Shown here: positions 1 to 30,400 of the stretch, one piece after another
Layout: each line of letters begins with the position of its first letter
Position numbering within the stretch: the first letter of the stretch is position 1
Assembly (NCBI GenBank): GCA_023333565.1
Contig: JAJKFH010000927.1
Location: forward strand, 2,046,001 to 2,110,000
Direction of reading: 5' to 3'
Source of the DNA: Puffinus mauretanicus
Taxonomy: Eukaryota; Chordata; Aves; Procellariiformes; Procellariidae
DNA length: 64,000 nt
Translations under genes and position numbers: made by a program
The notes under the pieces: generated by a model
Databases searched by the model: none
What the model saw: the letters and a program-made list of their open reading frames with translations, nothing else
Told to the model about the DNA's origin: nothing

Positions 1-16359
<16,359 letters not shown>

Positions 16360-19300
16360 CTTTGACTCCCTTCCTTAGGACTCCCTCTTTTCCCTTAATC
16401 CCCAGGCAAGTTCATCCTTAGGCAAAACATGAACCGTCATCCCGCAGTGTGAAAATACTGACTGTTGTGATCTTGTTTGATTTGGTTTAGCTATCATACT
16501 GTATTACTGAAACAGCAATAATTCTTCCCTCACCTTCATCCTCCCCCCCACCTTGTAAACATGGTTGTGAAGCAGTATATAATGTACTGTATGCCTTTTT
16601 CCATGCCTTCCTTTCTCCTTGGGTGATGTGCAATCCATCGTAGGCTGATCAGTCCCATTTCAACACTGTGAGACTGGAGACACCGGCGGAAATGGTGAAT
16701 GTGATCCCTATGAGATGATGCTTTGGCTTTGTTAAGAAATAGAAACGGGTTTGTTTTCTCAGTCTACAGTACTGCAAAGACTACTGGATCATGACTTTTC
16801 TTTCTCAGAACCAGGAGTGCCTCAGAGATTCTAGTGTGACTTTGGACCTCTCTGAGTCTGTGCAATCAATTCTGGGGAGGGGATTGTCATTGCTGCTCCT
16901 GGCTGCCTACAGCACTTTTTTCATTAAAATGAGGGTAGTTTTTTCTTGCCTGCCCCCAGTCTCTCATCCCAGAAGCTTTTGATGTTCAGCAACTGAGACA
17001 TGCATATTAACAAGTTGTTTTCCCTCAGAGTGAGGATTCTAAGTAGATAATGTAGGTTACAATGCACTTCTAATGGCGTTGTAGCCATATGTAATGTTAC
17101 ATGTCTTCCCCTCCAGGACACAGGGTCATTCTGCATATAGACTAAAATTTAGACAACACCACGCTGTTAAAGCAATTTGGTTTGTAAGTGGGAGGGAAAC
17201 ACTACTTTCCCAGGAAATAATGGCTAGCTCTGCTCCATTTTTGTTGTTGTTGTTCTTGTTCTTGTTGTTCTTGTGAGGTGCTGATCACTGAATTGAAAGG
17301 TGTAGTCGGGTAAAGAGTATTTCTCAGGCTGCTTTCTATGGTATCATGGCTGTTGGACACCCCCGCCCCTCTTAGCTGCTTTCTCAGTGTCCCTGAATTC
17401 AATCATGGAGCTATTTGAAGAATCTTGCAGTCCAGACAGACCATACTCTTAAGGGGCTGTCTGGCAGAGAGAGACAATAGTTTGCTAGAAACACTGAAGC
17501 TTCAACATAAAATGCTTTTCTAGAAACACCGTTTGCGCAAAGGGGTACTGACAGTCCTTTTTTCCCAGAAGGATCACACTTCATTGCCTTGGTATTTATA
17601 ATCTGTTGAGGTTTTTTAACTCTTATTTTAGTGGATTGGCCGTACTCCAGAAAATTCAGAATTAATGCTATTGAGCCAAGCCTTGAATGTATATGACTGG
17701 TGTATGGGCACTGGCTGGTACTTATGCTAGAGAACACTGCCTAGAAGCACATTTCTGGTTACACAGGAGAATGTTAGTCATTCTCTCCATCTCTCTCTAT
17801 CTCTTTTTGGATTGCTAGAGAGAAAAAGGGTAAGTTCATCCTCTATGCTTAAGTCATGTATAATATCCTGGAAGTTTACAGATTGTAAACCCACAGGAAA
17901 GAGTTACAATCTTTATGTGGGCACTTTGTTTTCACTGTCACTGTGAAGGATAAACATAACCAGTTATAAATAGCAGACTATCTTTGAATGATAGTCTTCA
18001 GGAAATTCAGGACAATGATATGGTGTTGCATTGCTGGTAGTTGGTTTTGCATGTTTCGTTTTTTTTTTTTTGCTTTTGAATATCTTTATTTCAAATAGAA
18101 CTTTTTTTTTTTTCAAATTTGCATTAAAATTCGTTTAAATATTTGAAGGTTTTTGTGGTTTGACGAGTCACTTTGGTAGTCTAGTCTTCATATCTTAGAT
18201 TCATAAAGTGAATTAAACGGCATCTGGACTGATGCAGAAATTCAGTTAAAGAGTAAATAGAATCATCAGAAAGAAAGAAAACCTTACAGTTTCTAAATTG
18301 GAGTTAATCTTTAAGGACCACCAGTCACACACAGATGGAACTAAGGCAAAGTTGAGATTAAGCTACGAGGCATTTTCTGTAAAAATGTCAAAAGCTGTAT
18401 ATGGTTAAACTCTTCTTTATTTTATAAAGTTTTGCTAGTGGAGACAATTGGTAAGTTGTGGCTGAAAGTACAAAGTTTATATTTTGTAGAGACCATCACA
18501 AAGGAAATTCTATTAAAGAGCCATCACTGTAAATTGAAAAGGACCAAACAATTTGCTTAAATTTTTGGGAAAGAAAAGGTCAGGAGTGTCAGCTAATTTT
18601 TAAAGAATTACTTTATTTTATTATTTTAAAAAGTAGAGTTCATTAGCAAGGTTCTCTACTTTCTACATTTGTCATTATAAGCATTCCTCCAGAAGTTTTA
18701 GGACACTTAAATTGGCATCAGGCCAAATTTTACAACCTTCTTTTTTTTTAAATATTCTTATATGTGGGGTCCCACAGTATTAAACCATTTCAGGAAAGTG
18801 ACACAGCTCAGTGACTTCTGATAGGGAAGTCAAATGTACATGCATAAATTCAAATTGGTTAAAACTTTAGTCAAACTACCTTTTAAGATATTTTTACAGT
18901 TCTCATTTTGATGATGTGCCTTTTGTTATCGTTTCATCCATTGTATTTTGATTTGTTCTTGTGTATATGTACCTACTCCATATAAGGCTTTTTAAAGAGT
19001 TCAAATTTATCCCTGTAAAAAAAAATTATTTTTTGCTATGTGCTGATGTGGTACATCTATAACTTCTCAAAATTACCCTTTTAGCGCCATGTTTCAGTTG
19101 TGGGAGCTAGTTTTGTCGTTTTTCAGACAAGTACTGTTCAACATCTGTCTTACAAAATGAGTCATCACTAATATCTACAAACCAGCTGTAATAACAGGCT
19201 TTGCCAGTGCTGTGTATCATGTTTATCATTAATGCTTCTAGATGTATCTCAAACTATGCCAAGGTGCATTGAGATCATAGCGCAACTTTATACACTGAAG

Positions 19301-22300
19301 TTTACTACGCTTCAAAGTACTGTGGCAGAAATAAAATTAGAAGTGTCTGGGATATGGGTTGAGGGAATTATCTGCTGGCTTTCTGATTATATATGCTAAG
19401 TACTAAACAAAGTACAAAACATACTTAAATTTTCTGACACCTGTGACAAATATTTAGACTTAAATCTCTTTATCCTGAATTCACTCTGCTGTGTCTTGTT
19501 TTAGAACATTTGGTACTTGACGTGAGGCACTAGATTTAGATTTCTGCAGCATTTCAGTGCAACTGCAGCATTATAAAAGAAGGTCAAAAAGCAGAACACT
19601 ATGATTTTTCCCTGAGTATGTGCACATGCATGCACATACATGTAATTCTTAGGTGAGGAAGTGTGGGTACTATATTTTGATGTATATATACATGTAAGTA
19701 GGAATAAATGAATTATTCCTTGATACAATTTTTACCACATCACAGTATGCTGCCATTTTGCAACTCATTTTTGTTGGGCTTTATAATTTGAAGAAAATAC
19801 AAAATGTTGGGATTGCTAACTCCAGCTTGATTATCCTTTTCAGGGGTTTATTGTGAGCAGCTTTTTGGTTGAATGATGAGTCATTTTTTCATCCTGCAGG
19901 CAGCAAAGTGATGAAGTAAAAATACCTATTAAAATGAATGTTGCAAGATGACAGTTTAAATTGCTGTATTATCCTCTTAGTTTTCATTTGGAGACTTTGT
20001 ATGTCACTGTCCATTTTAAATGCAGATTTCTTTGAACACCCTTTCTGATGTGAATTTGGAAAAGTTTTTTAACAGCGTACTTCATTCTGTAATGCTGAAC
20101 ATCATGTTGCAGCCAGTAAGCATTAGATCTAGTATTTGTAGTTTGCAAGTGTGTTGGTCTTAAATACAACATTTCCAACATACTCCTGCTAGCTTTAACA
20201 TAATTAAAATTATCTATAACATCAAAATAGTGAGAAAAAAATTGTTTTCTGACGAAGTATTTATTTGCACTACTTACGAATACTGGAGTTTACTGGGACA
20301 GGGTTTTTTCTCACCATGTGAGGTTTACTTGTGTGTGGGTAGGTACATACATTTGTCACGTGTTGACAATCAATTGCCTCAACTGTGTGTATACTGTATG
20401 TAAATATGAATATATTTTTCAAGATTAAGGGGGAAACCTGCATCTTAATGGTGGTAAAGCTACTCTGTAGTAAGGTGACCCCAATTCTAACCGCTTTTTG
20501 TCTCCAGATACTATGTGGTTTGTTTTACTTCTTTAATGAAGATTATTAGTGTTCTTGGAAAATTTTAGCTCCAGGGAAATTTTCCTCAATATTTAATGTA
20601 TAACATGTTCAGAGAATTATATTTTGAAAGATTACTTTTGGAATAGATAATTCTATGCTATGGCTGTATTTTAACCTAAGAGTTAAACTTGTCCTATTTT
20701 ATCATGAACCAATGGCTATCTCTTTTAATGTTCAGCATTTTAACTTCGGTCACAAACCAGAAATTTTTGTTTATGTTGGCTTACAAATTTAAATTAATTT
20801 GAAGACTGAGAGAGAACCAAGAATAACTTTTTGAGTAAAATTATAAAAATCAAGCAGTACAGACTAGGTACTGTACTCATAATCCTGGAGGAGGTGTGGA
20901 AAATATAATGGAACATGTTTGAATGAAATGTATGTACTGCACACAAACCAAAAAGATGTTTCTGATGTTAGTAAGTCTAATAATCTTACCCTTAAATTCT
21001 GCAATTCTCTCATTGCCAAAGATGTTGCTACCTTGGCATGTTTAATATAACATTAAAGCCATTAGCTAGGTCTCATTTGTAACAACCATTTACATCATAG
21101 GAATAGATGCATCAGAAGAGTAAACATGCCCCTTTTTTTTATTTATTTAAATTTCTTGTTTAGGATAATTACAGGACTAAAGTTGCAAAATGTCTCTCCT
21201 TTCCAAGCATGGTAAGCAAAGAAGCCAGATCCTCTGTACTTGCATTGCATTCTTGGTTTATATCAAGTTGTTCAATATCTTATATTTTCTTCAGTATTTT
21301 AAATGGTGTTTATTTCTAGCATATGGGCCTTAATCTCTCTTGATTATTTTTTAGTTTGTTTTCCCACTGGCACTCGGATAAACTTTGCTATGGAAAGCTT
21401 TTATGTAGGTGGTTCAGGATAACAGATCATGACATGGGTGTTGTGTTAGTGAATATATGTATCAGTCTGTCAAAATTTGCACATCATGACCACCTGAAGA
21501 GCCGAAATACTCACCTGCCTCTTACACAGTGGTGGAAGATGATGGAGAGCTGTGGGCAATTTGGTTTGTCAGTAGTTCCTGAAAACACGCAGTAAGTGGA
21601 TTTTGCAAGACTGATATGTATGAGGATTTCCACATAGTCATTATGAAATTTTATTTAAAATAAAACAAATCTTGGAACAAGATTTTAAAACATAACAGCT
21701 AGCCATTTAAGATAAACTTGCCTAGTAAGTTTGGCAAGTGTCAAGGCCTGTGACGTTAGAAGTTCAGAAGCAAGCTGTTAGAAGTCTAAGGGTACCTTAC
21801 AGCTTCCAGAAATGGATTTAGTAAAAATCTGTCCCATGTTTTTTGTCTGTATTTGAGATTTAATGAAAAAATTACAATTTTTGCTTCCATTCTTTTATTT
21901 CTTTTTCTCTAGGCTGCCCCCCCGCCCCAATTTTTTTTTTTTTTTTTTTACTGTGTTCATCACATTTTACCAAAGGTAGTATCTGAGGGACCAAGTGAAT
22001 TTAAAATGGGTCCATAAATTATCCCTCCTATCATAAAGGGTTACTAAGATACTCCTGTGAGGAGCTGTTGATGGGAACAGATGTATAGTAAAACTTTGTG
22101 TCTGTACAGTAAAACCTCGCCCTACATTTTAGCTTGTGCATGATGAGCAAAGTGATGAGATCAAGTTTTATTAACCAATTACTCGGTTGTGAGCTCCCAG
22201 TGTTTTACTGTCAGTGAGATGTAAGCAGTTCAGAGTGGAGTATCTTTGCATTCTGACAGAACTCTTTAAAGCAATTTAAATTTTGACTCTTGAGAAGATG

Positions 22301-23795
22301 ATTAATCGCTCCTTAAAATGTGGTATAGAATTCACACAGGTTTTTGGTTTTAGAGGGTTAAATGGTCGGGAGATTTCTGTTTAGGAGTATCTCCTAGTAA
22401 AGTAACTATGGTGCTTTGTCATGGAAACTTCCTTACGAATCGGTAGTGGATCCTGTGTGTTTGAGTCCTCGTCCTCCCCAGAACTGATCACAAAACAGAA
22501 AAAATAGTATGAATGAAGCAACCTTTTACCTTCTGTTCTAGAATAAAGAGGACTTGGGAGTGACACAAATACTGGCTATTGACGCTGTTCTTTCTGTTCA
22601 GACAGTTATTATTGTTGTGCTAGACTTTAATGTTGTTAGTTATGAAAAATGCAAGTAGTAAAAACTTTGTGGCTTCAAGTATACAGTAGATGTGAGTTAA
22701 CAATCACTCAGGATAAACCAACTTGTCAAAGTATTAATAGATTCCTAGTACCGGGGTGTGTCTGTGTATTTTGTGTGCCAGTGTTCAGTGATTACTTTGA
22801 AACAAGACTTCTGTTTTCTTGCAGATGGTGAATGCTTTTGGGATGGATATTACTAGCTGGTTATTTATGGACAAATATCATATGATTAAATAAAATTGAG
22901 TCATTTAACATTTTTTCCATATCGAAGATTCCAGGAAAAAGCTAATAAAGATTTTTAATAATTAAATCAGATACTCTTAATACATTTTAGATTTACTATG
23001 GTAGCCTTTATTTGCTATTAAAAAAACCTAACAACTAAATTGAGGTACCCCATGCTGCATTTTTTAAATTTGTAATTCCTGTACTTTACAATGAGTCTTT
23101 TGATCTGTTTTTGTCCCTGTAAGAATACAGGATATGCCGTCAATTTTACTAGCAAAAAGAAACATTCTGCAAGGGTTAAAAGATTATTTTCTTACTTTTT
23201 TCTGTCATACCAGGTTTGTTTCTCTGATCTACGGTTTCTGAGGATTTTTACTACTTTAGCATTATGTAATCTTATCTCTGTCATAGAAGGAGCATAAGCA
23301 GCGAGTAGCCCACTTCGTGTGGACAAACAGGCTAGGCGCAAGGACGTGGATGGGTGGTGCGAGCCCCTCTTCACCAGGATAGCCCTGCGTGCTGGTGTGA
23401 ACCCCAGGCGTCCCAGATTCGGTACTGGTGAGGGACTAAACCAAACGGGTTTTTGATACCCGCGACCTCTGCTGTATGATGTCCTTTAACCTGGGACCAG
23501 GGAAAATCTTCATTCTTAGACCTGAAGATGGCACGTATTGAAGATCATGTTATTGGTGCATGTAAGCCATTATCTTAACTGTCTTACTGAGCTGGTTAAT
23601 GCTGTTGACTGTTGTTGAAATGTGAAATGTAGTTACTATTGACTTTGTAAATACCTGCCAGAGATGAAATATAATTATTTTAAATCATTGTAAATAGAGA
23701 TGTATAAAACTCGACACAATCTGCAATGCAGAAAAAAATTATATATATATAAATATATAAAGATGTTAAATAAATATTGTGCTGTTTCTGAACAG
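16360..23795 (+). other. HYCC2: HYCC2 3'UTR, about 7.4 kb
   Basis: No gene starts between the HYCC2 stop and the AATAAA at 23769. The whole stretch is AT-rich and resembles a vertebrate 3'UTR, and human FAM126B also has a very long 3'UTR. Possible earlier poly(A) signals are AATAAA at 19330 and 22889. Perfect Pumilio-type octamers TGTANATA occur at 19681, 20399, 23646 and 23689. A GC-richer block lies at 23,290-23,480. The full length is inferred; transcript 3'-end data would settle it. Confidence 0.7.
23769..23774 (+). terminator. HYCC2: Distal HYCC2 poly(A) signal
   Basis: AATAAA follows an AT-rich stretch (AT repeats from about 23,738) and precedes a TGTGTACTTTGTG-type GU-rich element 30-40 bases downstream, as expected for a cleavage site near 23,790. 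The ORC2 CpG island starts only about 100 bases later. Confidence 0.7.
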
Positions 23796-23899
23796 AAATG
23801 TGTACTTTGTGAATTGCCTTTTTTTTTTTTAGCTTTGATTTACGTTGATGGGAGTGTGTAATGCAGGGTACATCTGCAGGGTTTCACCCCCTCAAAAGT

Positions 23900-24477
23900 G
23901 AATGCGTGGGGTGGGAGGCGGGAAGCAGCCACCGGGGGCTGCCTGTGAGTTCACTTTGCCTCGGAGCGTTCATCGTAGCTGCTGTCTGGGTGTTTCTCTG
24001 AAGAAGCGCAGGCAGAGCGCGCCTGGGACCGTGAGGAGGGCGGGGGCCGGGCGGCTCCAGCGCGGCGCTCACGGCGGCTTCGCGTCGTCACGGCAACCCC
24101 AGCCTGCCGCCCGGCGGGTACGCGCTTCGCTGGCAGCGGAAGTCCCGCCCTCTCGCCACTCCCGCCGGCGGGAGGCGGGACAGAAAAGAGGGTCGCGGAT
24201 TGGCCGCGGCATAGGTCAGTCAAGGCGCGGCGGCGTCGTTCAGTGCCCGCCCCGCTCGCCCTCAGGGAAGGTGGTGGAGTCGCCCGTTGTCTGGCACGTG
24301 ACAGCGGGCGGCCGGGAGCCCGCGGCGGCGGAGCGGGGACGGGAGGGGGCAGGAGCCCGAGGTCCGTGTCTCGGGCCCGGGCCCTCCGGAGGGCGGCGCG
24401 GTGAGGCGGAGGACGGTTCCGACGGGGCTAGGCGGGGCCCACGTGGCTGACCCCGAGGTGCTTGCAGGGTGCCCGCC
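23900..24477 (+). promoter_or_regulatory. ORC2: ORC2 CpG-island promoter and 5'UTR
   Basis: GC content and CpG density rise abruptly near 23,900 and stay high past 24,700. Visible elements: GCGGAAGT (ETS-like) near 24,136; a CCCGCCGGCGGG palindrome with flanking GGCGGGA (Sp1/E2F-like) near 24,161-24,180; an inverted CCAAT box ATTGG at 24199-24203; and E-boxes CACGTG at 24295-24300 and CACGTG at 24440-24445. No TATA box is seen. Replication-licensing genes are usually E2F-regulated, so the GGCGGGA elements fit, but this is inference from motif only. Confidence 0.65.
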
Positions 24478-27400
24478 ATGAGCCGGCCGGAGAGGAGGGG
24501 CAGCGGCGCCCTGGAGGTGAAGTTCGTGCCCGACGAGGAGGTCCTGAAGCACATTGCTGACGACGCAGGTACAGCCGGCCCGGGGCAGCGCCCAGCCCAG
24601 CGCCGCCCGCTGCTCCCAGGGCGCTGGGAGAGGGGTCCGAGCAGCCCCGGCGCCCCCCGGGAAGGGAGACCTTCTCCAGCACCCGGGGCGGCCGAGCGCC
24701 TTGGCCGGGCTGCAGGCAGGACGAGGCCTTCAGCGTCATCCTCCTCCCACTGCCTCTTCCGCAGTTTATTTCTGTCCCCGCCCCGGCACATGGAAAGGGG
24801 CAGCTGCGGCACGGTGGCAAGTGCCCTCAGCACCGCGGTGGTGTGGATACCAGCTCTCCATGCCGGCTTCCCGAACAGCAGCCTGTGTGTAACCGCCCGG
24901 GAGAGGGGGCACAAACAGCCTGGCTAACTTCCCAACCCCTGACGTGGTTAAACACACACGGAGTCAAATCGGAACGAGGTTCGAGGTGGTTGCTACAGGA
25001 GTCTTTTGCTGCAGTTTTGACTCCTTTTAAGGTTTGGAACCTCTGTGGAGATGCTTAAAACTTACCTGTAGAAGGCACAGAGCACCCTGATCTGACTTCG
25101 CTGCGGGTCCTGCTTTGAGCAGGTCAGACAGACGGTCTCCAGAGGCCTCTCAGCCTAAATTCCCCCGTGAGTGTACTGACAGCCCATAGGCCAGGTCTTT
25201 TCCACTTGCTCCCCCTTGGTAGGGAAGATAGGGGATGCCAAATACCATCCCCTTTGCATGCAATTTAATACTTATACGGATGGGTCACTGTCACTTCTCC
25301 CAAACTGTGCAAGCTGATGTGTGCTGAAATGGGCATCTTGTCCTCATGGACTGCAGGGGCCAGCCTTTGTGATAAAGGAGGGACTAATGGCTGTGGGGTC
25401 AGCTGGTCACCAGGGCACAGACCAGCTATTCTTCTAGCGGGATATCTTTTCAGCGTTGTATTTGTTTAGTGATTTGCACAACAGGAACTTGGTCTCTAAA
25501 TGGGGTAGCTGCATACTACTGCAATAGAAATAATGAAATAGCAGGAGGTTTAAAGCTTTTATTGCAATCCTAGGTATTAAAGTACGGAAGGACAAGACTC
25601 AGCTGACAGTCAGTGTGAAGAGATTTGTGAAAAAGCTTGAGAATATTTCAGACAATGAAGCTCAGGAGATCCTGGAAGAGAAGAACTATGTTGCTGCTCT
25701 TGGAATATGTGCCCAAGGTATTAGCAGGGAAAAACCTAACACAGCTGTGACTTCAGGAGATTTTTGTAGTGTCAAGGTTGTACAATGTTGATGAAATTTT
25801 TGTTGAGGGCTGACCAGCTCTCTCTGTGCTTGTGGTAACAGGCAGAGGAGAGGATAATGATTCTAGGATTTTATTATAATATTTATTTCATAACACCTGC
25901 AATATAAAGAGTCCTTTGAGCCAAATAGTAAAATGTTGCATTCCACCTTCCTTGGGTTGGGAATATACCAGTGCTTTTTAAATAGCTACAAGTAACGTTT
26001 CTTTTCACAGATCCAGTGGAAAATGGCTCAAGTGTAAGTGGTAGTGAAGTTTACTCATTCCAGACTCCCAAACGCTCCAGCAAAATGGCAGAGCTGGGTA
26101 TGTTTTCCTCTTTCTTCTTTCATTCTTGCTTTACCTGTGGTCTTTTTTTGAGTACTCTGTTGACATGATTTGTCACTTCTGTTTATTCAAAAGATATGTT
26201 TGCAGTATTTCAGTAGCTTTTATCTGGCTCTGAATCAGTCTTCCTCAGAAACAAAAGCACAGGGCTAGGACAAAGCAAAGGCATGGTGGGATAGGAAATA
26301 CAGATAACAAACAAACACATAAGAAAAAGTAGAAGTTTCTTAATGCTGGGAGAAAGTCTGTGTGTAAGTGCAAACGGATGGCAGGGGTTTTATTTGTGTA
26401 ACTTAGGAGAATACGAGAATAACTCATTATGCAGCAAGAGTGAAAAAAAGGCAGTATTAGCTTTGTGTGTCAGGGGATTTCTCCTACTCAAAGTGTCTGA
26501 GCGTGCTTGCTAGGCTAACTGTGGACTTAGGAGAACCAAGTAGAAAGTGGCAGTTCTGGAGAGGATGGGCTGTTGTGGTTTAAATAAGATGCTTGAGCTC
26601 TGCTGCCACTTCATTTCTTCTCACTTGAAGAGTCTTTGTGTCCCCAGCACCATCTGAACTTCATTAGTGTTTAGCTGTCACAGCTACTGATATATCCTAC
26701 AAAGGATGATCCAAGGGAGGGGTATTCCTTCTATATCACTATACAGAAAGTGGTTTCCGTGTCTCTCTACTTCTGCTCTGGGCTTCTGCTGTGTCTTGGG
26801 AAGTTTTATGTTTCTTACACCTCCTTCTGCAGCAGGGTAGGTTTCACTGGTGCTCCCTCCTAGAGCCATGACTCAGTTTGAAAACTGAGGCAAGTCATAC
26901 AATGGAAGGCTGGTTTTCTTGAGGGACTGTTAGCAGGATATGGGGGCCTTCCGTACTCAGATCAGTGATTCAACTTCAGCTTGTGCTGATAAGTAGTAGA
27001 AAGAGGTAAATAAAATACAAGAACCCACCTCCTGGGGAACTGATGTGTTTGCTATACCTGATGCTCTACTATGTCCAGTTGAGCAGTTTTGAAGGACTAA
27101 GTGAGCATGACCAAACGTTGCTCTGATTCAAAGACATGTGGTCTCCCAGGGAGCAAAGCGTGCTCTGCCATTGCCTCAGCTATACTTGTAAAATTAAGTA
27201 ACTGAGGAGTTCAGTCTTTGAAAATCTTCAATTGACCATGAGGGTGAGAAAAAAATATGGAAGTGTCTGGTACACTTCCTGAAATAGCTAGGAAATTAAT
27301 ACTTAGAGTGTTTCAAGTGTATGGCTCCACGGCTGACTAGCCAGAGCTGAGAGTTTTGTACCTGACATGTGAAACTTCTTCCCTTCCCCCTATTTCCTAC

Positions 27401-30400
27401 AGCCTCTGAATTAGCCCAGACACCAGGACAGAGTGTTGCACCTGATCACTCTGAGTGCCCTGAGAACACAGCCAAAACCCCTCAAAGCAGCAGTAAGTCC
27501 TGTGATGCTTTAGGCAACTGAAGCTGAGTGAATGGGGGTTATGTTTGGGTGGTGGAGTGGATGCGTGAGTGCCGGCTTCTGTCATGCTTGAGTATTCTAG
27601 TCAGCTTAACATTGTAGACTGAGCTGCTTGGTGTGCATGGCCTCTGGTTCACCTGGGTGTCAGATCTGTTATTCTGCCCTGCTGGTGTAGAGAAAACAGG
27701 AACTTCTCTCTCATCTGTTGCTGTGACACTTAACAATTTCCTCTGTGTTCAACAGAAATGCTTGCACTTGAGCGAGTTATGAGCTGGGCTGATGTGCTGA
27801 GCACCAAATGGGTAGGATTGTGTGGGTGTTCATGTGTAAATTCACACTTTATTATATAATATTCAAGCACCCAATGCTGTAGGGAGACATACAGGTGGGA
27901 GAAGTCAGTGCAGGTCAACACTGGCAAGAGCATGTTACTTTGTGCTCAGAAATGGAGTCTGATGTGCTCAGGGAGCGGACTAGCTCATTTTTCAGTCTCT
28001 TCTCTCCTGCCGATGGCCTCCAAAAGCTGTGACCAGAATTAAAAGCTGCCTTCTGTGGTAATAACATTGACTGTCTTTGTTCTCTCCTTGCCTACCTGTG
28101 AGGAACTAGAGGCTTCCCTCATGGGAGTAACCACCCAGGGAGCTGATATTGTGGTGCAGTGTACCTTTGAATAGTGAATGCTGTGTTTTTCTAACGGACC
28201 ATCTTGTGCCACTGTTGAAAATATGCAGTACTCTGAACAATGCTGTTTCTTGCTTTGCAGAACGTTCAAGTTCAAACAAAGTGCAGCAGAGGGTGAGCGA
28301 TGACTTTATCTTGCTTGGGGTTTTTGGTTTTGGTTTTTTTTTTTCCACTTTTAAAACTTGAACTGGCCAATTACTACAGTTCTGGAAAGGAAGGACCTTG
28401 AAAAGCTTCATCCACGGTACAGATGTCTCTCCTAATCCAACTGAGCAGGAGTAACTCAAGTGAGAACAAGAGCTACCATTAATGAGGACTATGGGATTTA
28501 GAGTCAGTGGGCAAACAGTGGGTTTGACAGCTTAACTAGCATGGGTGGAGACTATTTTCTTGCATCACACAAATGAAGATGTTAGACAATCACTTAATAT
28601 GCAGTTAAACTCATAGCTTTCCAGTTTCTTATCAAAGGCAGAAACAGCCTTAATTTTAAGGAGTGCTGTTAGAACAGGAATTCAAGAACTGTGGTGCTGT
28701 TCAGTTTCTTACTTTAGCACTGGTTTATAAAAAATAAATTGTGATAATGGGGGGGATGTAAGTTGATGTTGTCTTTTGTGATGCTACAGAGAGATACAGT
28801 CCAGAACTGCCAGTTGTGGTGGTTATGAAGAGAGTGCTGTGAAACAGTTGGCTTTCTAAAATGGCATAGCGTCATAGTAAAAATGTGTGCATAGCTTTTC
28901 CGGTATAAGGTTCCAGGATGAGATATGCCTGTAAGAGATGCTGTTTTGGGATGCCATGTTCACTCCTTGACGATTTCACATCAACTTTGACAGGATTTCC
29001 TAAGTATTGCAGACTTGATCTGGTGTCCGAGTCAGGCATGTGCTTTACGCATACGTACACTATGCCACTACAACTTGATGAGCCCAGGCAGCTTGGGTTC
29101 CCTTTGCTGTACTTCTGGGCTTAGTATTCTGAGTGGTCTTCTGTCATTCTGGTGGTTGTTTTCATAGTGGATTTCCAAATGACTTTGAGTAGACAGTGTG
29201 ACGTGGAAAATGACTGCTCTGGGGAGCCAAAGCATTTCCAGTTTGTCATTGCTTCAGTTTGACTCTTCCTGAGGGGCCAAGATTGGCGTCTTGGTTGGAG
29301 ATTTCATGGTTTTCTACCCTCTATCTTGGGACATTAGTTGAAAGAATTAAGCCCCTTTTGGAACCTGATTCTGCCCCCCTCTAGCTCTGAATGGCAAAAC
29401 AAGAACTCTCTATACTTATTGCCTCTGCTTTCCTGGTTTCTTGTGGGCTGAAATAGCTTGGAAATGTAACCTGATTCTACTCTTTGCTTGGCAGAGGGCT
29501 GTTTTTAGGAGGTATATGTTTCTTCTTCTAATGCATGTTTTTTCTTTGCTGTTACAGAGTAAAAAGAAAGAATTTGTGTCTACCACACCTTACAGACTCA
29601 GAAAGCGGCTAGCAGGTAAAGATCAACCTTTGCAGTGAGCTCCCACAGTCAGTGAGGCACTGTGTTCAGAGGAGGGTGTTTCTCCTGGTGGGCTTCTGCC
29701 TGTAGTAGCAGTCTGACTGAAGCAATCTGATTCATCCTGCAGAGAGTGTAGAAATGTCTTTAAGGAAGTCCATGTAGACCTTTTCCCTACAACAGATTGC
29801 TACTTAGGTAAGGGGTGGAAGGGCTAGAAGCACCAAGTTGCTGAACTTCAGTGAACATGATCAAAAGAGACAAAACTCTCAGTAATCTAACCTATGCTGA
29901 CGCTTAAGTCTGGCACAATTACTTGAACCAAGTCATAAAACTTTTTGATGATGGCTGAGACATTCATGGTAAAGTATTTCCAATAACTGGTTGGCTATAT
30001 GTGCTCAGAATGAATTCAGGGGAAAGTTTAGTGCGTGGCGTTTCATGTTCTGTTTCTTCTTTTGTGTTGAGAGACCAAGACTGAGCCAAATTCCTGTCTG
30101 TGCTCTTCAATGAACATTGCTAATAGAGGTCTTTTACAAAACCTTTTTTGCAGAGTATGACCCAGAAGATACTCAGCTTGCATGATTGGCATTTGGGAAA
30201 ACTGACGTAGAGATGCTAAGAGAAATAGGGAATTCCATTGTCCATTTTTAGTCACTTCTTATGGTAGGATTATGTTTCTTAGTTGGTATCAGGGAGCAAG
30301 CTTTACTAAACAATAATTTGTGAGCCTAGAGCTGGGAAATAAATGGCTATGTGTCCTCTTAAGCATTGATTTTACTTTTCTGTGAAATATATTTAGGAAT

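Noticed and set aside
18916..18922. Single miR-124-type seed GTGCCTT in the HYCC2 3'UTR
   Set aside because: Seven-base matches are expected by chance in 7 kb.
23446..23462. CGGGT/ACCCG hairpin in the HYCC2 3'UTR
   Set aside because: Only a five-pair stem; not significant without conservation.
24240..24914. Long minus-strand open frame of 224 codons over the ORC2 promoter
   Set aside because: CpG islands lack stop codons by composition; the translation is Pro/Arg/Gly/Ala-rich without domain features, and it is antisense to the true ORC2 exon.
27756..27811. Exon-like segment in ORC2 intron 4, encoding [19 protein letters not shown] between AACAG and GTAGGA
   Set aside because: Including it ends in phase 0 and puts the next true exon (28261-28292) out of frame with a TGA; direct joining of 27492 to 28261 keeps phase and matches known ORC2.
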